Part shown: piece after piece, positions 30,164 to 36,593 of the stretch
How the letters are laid out: every line of letters begins with the position of its first letter
Numbering within the stretch: the stretch's first letter is position 1
Origin: Firmicutes bacterium UBA1191
GTDB lineage: Bacteria; Bacillota; Clostridia; Peptostreptococcales; Anaerovoracaceae
Assembly (NCBI GenBank): GCA_002310095.1
Contig: DBYH01000014.1
Coordinates: forward strand, 25,293-61,885
DNA: 36,593 nt
Direction of reading: 5' to 3'
The notes under the pieces: model-generated
Database searches by the model: none
Seen by the model: only the letters and a program-made list of their open reading frames with translations
What the model was told of the DNA's origin: nothing
Position numbers and translations under genes: made by a program

Positions 30164-33100
30164 TTGTCTAACAGATTTGATGGAAGCAACGACGATTTCT
30201 TCGCAAGATTCGAAGAAATGGCGAGAAGAGAAACAAACAAAATAACTGAAACTGATACATACAGCGCTGACGCCGCGGATGAGGAATACTCCTACGGCTC
30301 GGCGTCCAGTTACAGGTCTGAAACAAAAAACAAAAGGTCCGTTAAGGACGATCTTAAAAATACTATTATTCTTAAGAGACTTACCAGTAAATTCAGCAGA
30401 CCTGACAAGGCTGAAGAAGCTGTCGAGGCCGATAAGGTCAAAGAAGCTGAAGCTGAAGCTGCGGATATAATCGAAGAAGTTGAAGCTAAAACTGCAGACA
30501 CGATCGAAGAAGCTGAAGCCGAAGCTGAAGATACGATCGAAGAAGCTGAAGCCGAAGCTGAAGACACGATTGAAGAAGCTGAAGCCGAAGCTGAAGACAC
30601 GATCGAAGAAGCTGAAGCCGAAGAGGATATCAAAGACAGCGCAGCCGCAGCCATTGAAAAAAACGAGATAGCTGACAAGATTGATAAGGCTGATGATGGC
30701 GTCAAGGCCGACAAGACCGATTGGACCAGCTATTTCGGAAGATCCGGAAACAAGGACAAGTCTAAAGAAAAAGCCCAGGAAAAGAAACCTGGGAAAGCTA
30801 AAAAGCCTGTCGCGTCAAGAGCAAAGAACAACAAGCCGGAAAAGGCCAGGAGCAAGAAGCCGCACCGCGGAAAGAAAAAGAACAATTCAAGAGCAAAGGC
30901 AGTCGCGGCCTCATCGAAGTTCGGAGGAAGCGCTTCAGGAAAGACGAAGCGTAAACCAATCAAGAGAGAATCCGCCATCAAGGCTATACTCAAAACCGCT
31001 GTGGTCCTCGTGATGATGGCTGTTTTCGCTGTAGGCATTTACGTTGGCCTTATCTTTATCAAGGCCCCTGCCATCAACACTGACAACATCTACTCACAGA
31101 TCAGCCAGCGTTCCATCATGTTCGATAAGGACGGAAACGAAGTCGAGAGTCTGTACTTCTCCAACGGCAACAGAACTGTAATTAAATACAAGGATATTCC
31201 TGAAAACATGGTCAACGCGGTAATCGCCATAGAAGACCACAAGTTCTGGACCCATCACGGATTCAATTTCATAAGAATGATCGGAGCTGTCAAGGAGAGT
31301 GTCCTCGGCGGCGGAGAAGTCAGCGGTACATCCACTGTCACCCAGCAGTTGGCCAGAAACGTTTATCTTGCGGAAATCAAGAGCCAGCGTTCGTTGTCGC
31401 GAAAAATAACGGAGATGTACTGTACCATCATACTGGAAAAGAATCTGACCAAGGAGCAGATAATGGAGGCATACCTCAACACCATCTATCTGGGATTCAA
31501 CTCCTATGGTGTCGAGGCTGCTGCCGAATCCTACTTCTCGAAGAAGGCCGGCGACCTCAATCTGGAGCAATGCGCGGCCCTTGCCGCCCTTCCTCAGTCT
31601 CCTGACGTATACGCTCTCGTATATTCGGATTACTACAACACTCAGACTTCACTTCCGAAGATCAAGAAGACTCCTACGGTCACATATCTCTACAACGGCG
31701 ATATGACCAAGGAGAGAAGAGAGTACATCATCAACAACATGTACGCCGAGGGCAAGATCACCGCGGCGCAGCGTGACGAAGCACTCTCGAAGGACATTCA
31801 GGACGAAATAAAGATCGGTGTCGCCGCTGACGCCAGCAAGATCTCATACTTTACTGACTATGCCCTCGAGCAGCTTATCGATGACATAATGGAAGAGTAC
31901 GGAATCTCAGAGAACGATGCTGAGAACATGGTCTACACCAAGGGTCTCCAGATCTATACTTCCCTGGATTCAAAGATACAGAACATCATGGAAGAGGAGT
32001 TTGCTGAAGACAGCAACTTCACATCCATTTCATACACGAGGACCAATGAAGAGAACAACCTCATCAGTGAGAAAGGCGTCGTTCTCGCCTACGCTTATGA
32101 GAATTACATAAACGACGGCAAATTCACGCTCAACTCAGATGAATACAAAATGAATTCCGACGGAAGCATGACACTATTCAAGGGCAAGCGCCTGAATCTT
32201 TACAGTACGTCTACTTCCACGGGCAATGACATCAGCGTGGAGTTCAAGAGTCTGTATAAGAAGGAAGACTACGACAAGTTCTACTTCATTGAAAGCGGCG
32301 CCTTGTCCATTCCAGCTGATTACAAATCCTTCGACAGCAATGACAACTGCGTGATCTCGGCACAGTTCTTCACTGATTTCCCTGACTTCTTCGTCAGCGA
32401 CGGTGCAGGCGGCATGAGCGTATCGGAGGACAACTTCACTCTGAAGCAGAAGGTACGTCAGCCTCAGGCCGCGGCGGTAATAATCGAGAACAAGACCGGC
32501 GAAGTCAAAGGCATGATGGGAGGACGCGGAGCCACAGGAAAGCAGCTCTACAACAGAGCCGTCAATCCTCGTCAGCCTGGATCCTCAATCAAGCCGATCG
32601 CTGTTTATGGCCCTGCCATCCAGATGAGTTATGAGTATCACAAGAAGAACAAAAAGCTCAGTCTCGACAAGAGCGACGGTTCCGACTGGGGTAAATACGT
32701 AACCGCTGGAAGCGTCATTAATGACGCCCTCACCAAGGACGGCAACGGCAAGGTATGGCCTAAGAACGATGACGGCGGATACCACGGCCCTACCACTGTA
32801 AGAGAGGCGCTTCAGCAATCACTGAACGTCTGCTCCTACAAGATATTCAAGCAGATCGACCGCAACATGGGAGCTGAGTACTGTCTTGAGATGCTGAAGA
32901 AAGTCGGCATCACCACTCTCGACGATGTCAACGACTGCAACCCTGCGGCGATATCCCTGGGCGGACTTACCTACGGACTCACTCCTCTCGAAGAGGCGGC
33001 GGCTTATGAGACCTTCGTAAATGGCGGCGTCTACAAGACTCCGATCTTCTACACCAAGGTCCTCGACTCGAACAACAACATTCTGTTCGAAAAGCACGCC

Positions 33101-33703
33101 GAGGAAACTCAGGTCTACGACCCTGGTGTCGCCTGGATCATGACCGATGTCCTCAACTCCGTTGTAACCAAAGGTATCGGCCGCAACGCGTACATCAGTT
33201 CACAGCCTTCAGCAGGCAAGACAGGAACAACGAGTAACATGTACGATATCTGGTTCTCCGGATTTACCCCATATTACTCAATGTCACTGTGGATGGGCAA
33301 CGACATCAACATGTCGGTATCGAACTATTCATACAAGGCAGCGGGATTCTGGGCCGCCATCATGGGAAGAGTCTGCGAGGATCTTCCTAGAGCATCCTTC
33401 TTCGAGAGACCATCCAACGTATATCAGGTCGCCGGTGAATGGTACACAGACGGCACGTACTCGAAGGTAACGAAGAAGAAGTCTAAGACTAAGACAAAGA
33501 CTTCGACGACGGAGGAAGAGTCGACGACTGAAAAGACAAAGAAGACGAAGCCTACTACGACGAAAAATCCTACTTCGCCTCCAACGACAAAACCGCCGAC
33601 AAACCCACCGACAACAGCTGCTCCGACGACAACTGCTCCGACGACACCTGCTCCGACGACAACTGCTCCGCCAACGGATCCGCCAATAGATCCTGACGAT
33701 TGA
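30164..33703 (+). CDS. class A penicillin-binding protein with long acidic/basic N-terminal extension
   Basis: A 1179-residue bifunctional peptidoglycan synthase. Residues 1-270 are cytoplasmic: acidic 11-residue repeats (101-155), then a Lys/Arg-rich stretch (195-270). One membrane anchor (about 274-297) follows. The glycosyltransferase (GT51) domain contains AIEDHKFWTHHGFNF with catalytic Glu357, SGTSTVTQQLARN and EAYLNTIYLG. The transpeptidase domain has SSIK with Ser807, SLN (886-888) and KTGT (1019-1022). The tail (about 1110-1179) is Thr/Pro/Lys-rich, like wall-spanning linkers. It polymerises and cross-links glycan outside the membrane. The start is TTG at 30164, chosen because the only strong Shine-Dalgarno (AGGGGG) lies 6-7 bases upstream and no ATG fits. 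maf follows one base after the stop. The N-terminal extension is unusually long for the family. Confidence 0.92.
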   Translation: MSNRFDGSNDDFFARFEEMARRETNKITETDTYSADAADEEYSYGSASSYRSETKNKRSVKDDLKNTIILKRLTSKFSRPDKAEEAVEADKVKEAEAEAADIIEEVEAKTADTIEEAEAEAEDTIEEAEAEAEDTIEEAEAEAEDTIEEAEAEEDIKDSAAAAIEKNEIADKIDKADDGVKADKTDWTSYFGRSGNKDKSKEKAQEKKPGKAKKPVASRAKNNKPEKARSKKPHRGKKKNNSRAKAVAASSKFGGSASGKTKRKPIKRESAIKAILKTAVVLVMMAVFAVGIYVGLIFIKAPAINTDNIYSQISQRSIMFDKDGNEVESLYFSNGNRTVIKYKDIPENMVNAVIAIEDHKFWTHHGFNFIRMIGAVKESVLGGGEVSGTSTVTQQLARNVYLAEIKSQRSLSRKITEMYCTIILEKNLTKEQIMEAYLNTIYLGFNSYGVEAAAESYFSKKAGDLNLEQCAALAALPQSPDVYALVYSDYYNTQTSLPKIKKTPTVTYLYNGDMTKERREYIINNMYAEGKITAAQRDEALSKDIQDEIKIGVAADASKISYFTDYALEQLIDDIMEEYGISENDAENMVYTKGLQIYTSLDSKIQNIMEEEFAEDSNFTSISYTRTNEENNLISEKGVVLAYAYENYINDGKFTLNSDEYKMNSDGSMTLFKGKRLNLYSTSTSTGNDISVEFKSLYKKEDYDKFYFIESGALSIPADYKSFDSNDNCVISAQFFTDFPDFFVSDGAGGMSVSEDNFTLKQKVRQPQAAAVIIENKTGEVKGMMGGRGATGKQLYNRAVNPRQPGSSIKPIAVYGPAIQMSYEYHKKNKKLSLDKSDGSDWGKYVTAGSVINDALTKDGNGKVWPKNDDGGYHGPTTVREALQQSLNVCSYKIFKQIDRNMGAEYCLEMLKKVGITTLDDVNDCNPAAISLGGLTYGLTPLEEAAAYETFVNGGVYKTPIFYTKVLDSNNNILFEKHAEETQVYDPGVAWIMTDVLNSVVTKGIGRNAYISSQPSAGKTGTTSNMYDIWFSGFTPYYSMSLWMGNDINMSVSNYSYKAAGFWAAIMGRVCEDLPRASFFERPSNVYQVAGEWYTDGTYSKVTKKKSKTKTKTSTTEEESTTEKTKKTKPTTTKNPTSPPTTKPPTNPPTTAAPTTTAPTTPAPTTTAPPTDPPIDPDD
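30464..30628 (+). repeat. five tandem 33-bp repeats encoding 11-residue acidic units
   Basis: Five consecutive 33-bp units inside the penicillin-binding protein gene encode the pattern DTIEEAEAEAE (residues 101-155). The first unit is degenerate (DIIEEVEAKTA) and the last ends in EED. The middle copies differ by only a few bases, so copy number may vary by slippage or recombination without a frameshift. Confidence 0.9.
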
Positions 33704-33704
33704 T

Positions 33705-34385
33705 ATGATTATATTAGCTTCAGCGTCACCAAGGCGCATTGAAATGTTACAGAATGCCGGCTATGACCCAGTGGTCAGGCCGGCATCAATAATTGAGAAT
33801 CTCCCCTTCGGCATGAAACCGGAAACAGCGACGATGTATCTGGCCATGAAGAAGGCTTTTGCTGTTGCCGACGAGATAACTCCCCTCTCCGAGGACGGAG
33901 TGACCGTGCACAACCCTGTACGCTTTTCAGTCGGCGATGGATGGCCTCCTTCCGGCGAAGAAATAAAGATTATCGCCGCTGACACGGTCGTTGTGCATGA
34001 TGGACAGATAATCAGCAAGCCTAAGGATGAAAACGACGCATATCGCATTCTGAGCGCTCTCAGGGGCACTTCACACCATGTCGTTACCGGCTGCTGCGTG
34101 TGCAGCGTCTCCTATTACGGCCAGATGAAGATGGAAAACGCCGGCCAGTACGAACTGACCGACGGCAAAAGGCAGGCCGAGTGCTTCTATGAGGACACGG
34201 AGGTCTTCTTCAAGACCTACTCCAACGAGGAGCTCAGAGCATACGTGCAGACCGACGAGCCTTACGATAAGGCCGGCGGATACGCCATCCAGGGTTCCTT
34301 CGGCAAGTATATCGACCACATCGAGGGCGACATGGACAACGTGATCGGCCTCCCGCTTACAAAACTGAAAAAGTACATAGACTGA
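33705..34385 (+). CDS. maf: Maf-family nucleoside triphosphate pyrophosphatase
   Basis: This 226-residue protein has the Maf signatures: the N-terminal ILASASPRRIEML, the central IIAADTVVVHDGQIISKPKDENDAYRIL with its catalytic aspartate, RGTSHHVVTGCC, and the C-terminal DKAGGYAIQGSFGKYI. Maf proteins hydrolyse non-canonical or dTTP/UTP-type nucleotides to monophosphates and are linked to septum control. An insertion of roughly 25 residues (about 60-86, including RFSVGDGWPPSGEE) makes it longer than typical members (about 190-200). The ATG is one base past the stop of the penicillin-binding protein and has no clear Shine-Dalgarno, so translation is probably coupled. Confidence 0.9.
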   Translation: MIILASASPRRIEMLQNAGYDPVVRPASIIENLPFGMKPETATMYLAMKKAFAVADEITPLSEDGVTVHNPVRFSVGDGWPPSGEEIKIIAADTVVVHDGQIISKPKDENDAYRILSALRGTSHHVVTGCCVCSVSYYGQMKMENAGQYELTDGKRQAECFYEDTEVFFKTYSNEELRAYVQTDEPYDKAGGYAIQGSFGKYIDHIEGDMDNVIGLPLTKLKKYID

Positions 34386-34423
34386 CAGCAATGATGCAAA
34401 AGCATCGAAACACGAGCACGATA

Positions 34424-34453
34424 AAAGGGTGTCACACGAATGTGACACCCTTT
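34424..34453. terminator. bidirectional terminator between maf and etfA
   Basis: A 13-bp perfect stem AAAGGGTGTCACA/TGTGACACCCTTT (34424-34436/34441-34453) with a CGAA tetraloop, in the 123-bp convergent gap. A smaller hairpin GATGC-AAAA-GCATC precedes it (34394-34407). Confidence 0.9.
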
Positions 34454-34508
34454 CTATTTAATTGAACTTTCAACTGATTTTTGGTGTGATTTATTATCGC
34501 CCTTCAGT

Positions 34509-35819
34509 TTATTCCTTTGTTGAAGCGTCATACAGAGCTTCAGCGTTGTCCCACTCAGCAATGATCTCAGGGATTACCTTGTACAGGTCTCCTACGATAC
34601 CGAAGTCAGCAACTTCGAAGATAGGAGCGTCAGCATCCTTGTTGATCGCTACGATGCAGTCTGAAGTCTGCATTCCTGCCAGGTGCTGGATAGCGCCGGA
34701 GATACCGCAAGCGAAGTAGATCTTAGGCTTTACAGTAGTACCAGTCTGTCCTACCTGGTGTGAGTGGTCGATCCAGCCGGCGTCTACAGCCGCACGGGAT
34801 GAACCTACAACACCGCCGACCTTGTCAGCGAATTCCTTGATGAGCTCGAATCCTGAAGGATCGCCGAGTCCTCTTCCGCCTGAGCAGATGATGTCAGCGT
34901 CAGTCAGTGATACCAGTTCCTTAGCGGACTTGACAACGTCCTTGATCTTGATGTGGATATCGTCCTCGGATACAGTAGTCTTAACGTCGATTACTTCACC
35001 TGTAGCGCCTTCAACCGGCTCTCTCTTCTGCATTACGCCAGGACGAACTGTTGACATCTGAGGTCTTGTTCTCGGGCAGATGATGGTAGCCATCAGGTTA
35101 CCGCCGAACGCAGGACGAGTCTGCTTGATTCCGGTTGACGGATCGTTAGGATCCAGAGTTGAAGTATCAAGAGTAGTGTTCTTCTTTGCGAACTCGATGT
35201 AGCTTGATACCTTAACGTCCAGTCTTGTGCAGTCAGCGGTAAGACCAGTGTTGCATCTCGCGGCGATTCTCGGAGCGAAGTCACGTCCGATGTGGGTAGC
35301 GCCGTAGAGAACGATCTCAGGCTTATACTCATCGATAGCTTCCTTCAGAGCATAAGTGTATGCGTCTGTGGTGTAGTGCTGGAGCAGAGGGCTTGCAATC
35401 TTGTAAACCTTCTCAGCGCCGTACTTGAAGCACTCGTCAGCCAGCGGAGTGATATCTTCGTCTGAACCGATGAGAACAGCACATACTTCAGTGTCATCAC
35501 TGATTTCCTTAGCCAGTCTGCGGCCTTCGCCGATGAGCTCGAGAGCTACGTTCATGAGCTTGCCGTCTCTCTGCTCTGCGAATACCCAAACGTGCTTGTA
35601 ATCGCCCAGGTCAGCCTGGACTTCGACTTTCTTCTCTTCGATGGCGCCGAACTTACATGAGGTCAGGCACTGGTTACAGAAGTCGCAGCTTGGTCCGATG
35701 GCAGCAACCTTACCGAGCTTGTTGCCATCATATGGTTCGAAATAAAATGCATCCTTAGGGCAGCTCTTGAAGCACTGTCCGCATCCAATACATTTTTCTT
35801 TTATAATGTTAATAGCCAT
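34509..35819 (-). CDS. etfA: electron transfer flavoprotein alpha subunit with N-terminal ferredoxin domain
   Basis: A 436-residue EtfA. The N-terminal domain binds two 4Fe-4S clusters (Cys10, 13, 16, 20 and Cys45, 48, 51, 55). The EtfA body follows, with HVWVFAEQRDGKL, VLYGATHIGRDFAPRIAARCNTGLTADC and TRPAFGGNLMATI. The C-terminal FAD-binding region has GGRGLGDPSGFELI, VGSSRAAVDAGWIDHSHQVGQTGTTVKP and ACGISGAIQHLAGM. EtfA with this ferredoxin extension occurs in electron-bifurcating or confurcating complexes with acyl-CoA, caffeyl-CoA or lactate dehydrogenases of anaerobes. The partner dehydrogenase is not in the window and may lie beyond etfB. AGGAGGG precedes the ATG, 18 bp after the etfB stop. 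Confidence 0.95.
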   Translation of the reverse strand: MAINIIKEKCIGCGQCFKSCPKDAFYFEPYDGNKLGKVAAIGPSCDFCNQCLTSCKFGAIEEKKVEVQADLGDYKHVWVFAEQRDGKLMNVALELIGEGRRLAKEISDDTEVCAVLIGSDEDITPLADECFKYGAEKVYKIASPLLQHYTTDAYTYALKEAIDEYKPEIVLYGATHIGRDFAPRIAARCNTGLTADCTRLDVKVSSYIEFAKKNTTLDTSTLDPNDPSTGIKQTRPAFGGNLMATIICPRTRPQMSTVRPGVMQKREPVEGATGEVIDVKTTVSEDDIHIKIKDVVKSAKELVSLTDADIICSGGRGLGDPSGFELIKEFADKVGGVVGSSRAAVDAGWIDHSHQVGQTGTTVKPKIYFACGISGAIQHLAGMQTSDCIVAINKDADAPIFEVADFGIVGDLYKVIPEIIAEWDNAEALYDASTKE

Positions 35820-35837
35820 TTAATTACCCTCCTACTC

Positions 35838-36593
35838 TTAGATTGCGTGCTTGCCCTTAAGCTTGATCAGTAAGTTCTTAGCCTGTTCATTCTCAGTGTC
35901 GCCTTCGATTTTGACGCCCGGCTGCTTAGGAGCAGGTGTGAATGATCTGAATACGTTTGTAGGTGATGCCTCGAGGCCTACCTTTGTCAGGTCAACTTCG
36001 ATATCCTTGGCGTTCCAGACTTTCATTTCCTTGTCGCCGTAGATGCCGGCAATCGTCATGTATCTCGGAGTGTTCAGCTCTTTGATAGTAGTCAGCAGGC
36101 AAGGGAGAGCAACCTCGATGAGCTCATAGCCGTCTTCCAGCTGTCTCTTAACTGTAACTGTCTTTCTGTCGTCAGAAATCTCGAACTCTTCAACGTATGA
36201 TACCTGAGGGAGTCCCAGCTTCTCAGCGAGCTGAGGGCCAACCTGAGCGGTATCGCCGTCGATAGCCTGTCTGCCGGTGAAGATCAGGTCGTAGTCGCCA
36301 TTGTCCTTGACCCATCTTCTTACTGCCGCTTCCAGAGTGTTGGAAGTAGCCCATGTATCTGATCCGCCTACGGCTCTGTCAGATACGAGGATACCTTCGT
36401 CAGCGCCCTTAGCGATACATTCGAACAGAAGATCGTTAGCCTGAGGAGGTCCCATTGAGATGACTGTGATGTGTACGTCATCAAACTTGTCTTTTATCTT
36501 CAATGCTTCTTCGAGAGCATTGGCATCGTCATTGTTCAGGATACTTGGAACGCCGTCTCTGATCAGAGTACCAGTCTTAGGGTTGATCTTGAT
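35838..36593 (-). CDS. etfB: electron transfer flavoprotein beta subunit, N-terminus cut by the window edge
   Basis: About 251 residues are visible; perhaps 15-20 residues are missing past the right edge. The first visible residues are IKINPKTGTLIRDG, followed by SILNNDDANALEEALKIKDKF. Further on come ITVISMGPPQANDLLFECIAKGADEGILVSDRAVGGSDTWATS, FTGRQAIDGDTAQVGPQLAEKLGLPQVSYV and PCLLTTIKELNTPRYMT, all standard EtfB segments. EtfB binds AMP or, in bifurcating systems, the FAD that meets NADH. It pairs with the ferredoxin-type EtfA downstream. Confidence 0.95.
   Translation of the reverse strand: MKINPKTGTLIRDGVPSILNNDDANALEEALKIKDKFDDVHITVISMGPPQANDLLFECIAKGADEGILVSDRAVGGSDTWATSNTLEAAVRRWVKDNGDYDLIFTGRQAIDGDTAQVGPQLAEKLGLPQVSYVEEFEISDDRKTVTVKRQLEDGYELIEVALPCLLTTIKELNTPRYMTIAGIYGDKEMKVWNAKDIEVDLTKVGLEASPTNVFRSFTPAPKQPGVKIEGDTENEQAKNLLIKLKGKHAI

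Larger units (their letters stand above)
6664..34403. repeat. dispersed short motif GCAAARGC, 33 copies
   Basis: Copies of GCAAARGC (either strand) start at 6664, 6670, 6793, 8888, 9306, 10137, 10775, 11063, 11632, 12005, 12083, 13522, 15196, 15396, 16004, 16364, 16412, 16924, 19909, 20383, 22301, 22675, 23448, 24373, 25246, 26264, 26735, 27063, 28446, 29841, 30893, 33855 and 34396. The two orientations are nearly balanced (17 and 16). Nine copies extend to GCAAARGCAGT. None was found in 1-6663, 30901-33854 or 34404-36593. Counting was by eye. Confidence 0.7.

Noticed and set aside
30464..30628. CRISPR-like repeat array
   Set aside because: The 33-bp units are contiguous without spacers and lie in frame in a penicillin-binding protein gene, encoding 11-residue acidic repeats.
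6664..34403. Dispersed motif explained only by frequent Ala-Lys-Ala helices
   Set aside because: It explains part of the copies, but others encode Leu-Leu, Arg-Lys-Gly, Cys-Leu-Cys or lie between genes, so a DNA-level cause is kept as the working idea.

Overview
The window reads as chromosomal DNA of a strictly anaerobic, moderate-GC Clostridia member. The basis is a ferredoxin-type EtfA with EtfB, a HydB/HydC-like flavin complex fused to an NADPH module, crotonase, NADP-type glutamate dehydrogenase, Gram-positive Shine-Dalgarno sites and the Firmicutes-type comEC-holA pair. A placement near Eubacteriales Family XIII/Anaerovoracaceae is a guess. No tRNA, rRNA, insertion sequence, phage gene or CRISPR array was seen.

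Layout. (1) 1-247: 5' end of gdhA (minus), with its promoter and a palindromic operator in the 291-bp divergent gap. (2) 539-6099: mgtE, then two paralogous ATP-grasp proteins with long helical N-terminal repeats (plus), closed by a bidirectional terminator. (3) 6135-6911: crotonase (minus). (4) 6984-14802: a tightly overlapping eight-gene minus-strand operon, in transcription order E2-type acyltransferase-like protein, MaoC hydratase, acyl carrier protein, metallo-beta-lactamase hydrolase, LuxE-LuxC fusion, AMP-forming ligase, LarA-like protein, EamA permease. It looks like an undescribed acid-to-aldehyde biosynthetic or catabolic pathway. (5) 14870-15556: AlkD-type DNA glycosylase. (6) 15622-21418: a three-gene complex (HydC-like, HydB-like and an NfnB/NuoG-like fusion) resembling electron-bifurcating transhydrogenases of the Sporomusa (Stn) type. 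(7) 21667-29971: comEC, holA, an EamA permease, DAHP synthase, a four-domain chorismate synthase/chorismate mutase/shikimate dehydrogenase/shikimate kinase, and type II dehydroquinase (all minus). (8) 30164-34385: a class A penicillin-binding protein with an acidic repeat region, then Maf (plus). (9) 34509-36593: etfA and the 5'-truncated etfB (minus).

How the parts work together. GDH, the transhydrogenase-like complex, Etf and crotonase all belong to NAD(P)H/ferredoxin-balanced anaerobic metabolism. gdhA and the transhydrogenase operon share a palindromic TGTATACAA element at their promoters, which suggests common control. The aromatic cluster supplies DAHP synthase, DHQ dehydratase, AroE, AroK, AroC and chorismate mutase. 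AroB and AroA must be encoded elsewhere.

The observations most worth following are the LuxE-LuxC operon, the four-domain aromatic enzyme, the ATP-grasp pair with about 58-residue repeats, and a short motif GCAAARGC. I count 33 copies of this motif on both strands and in several reading frames, where about two are expected by chance. All gene calls come from reading the sequence; no database search was run.
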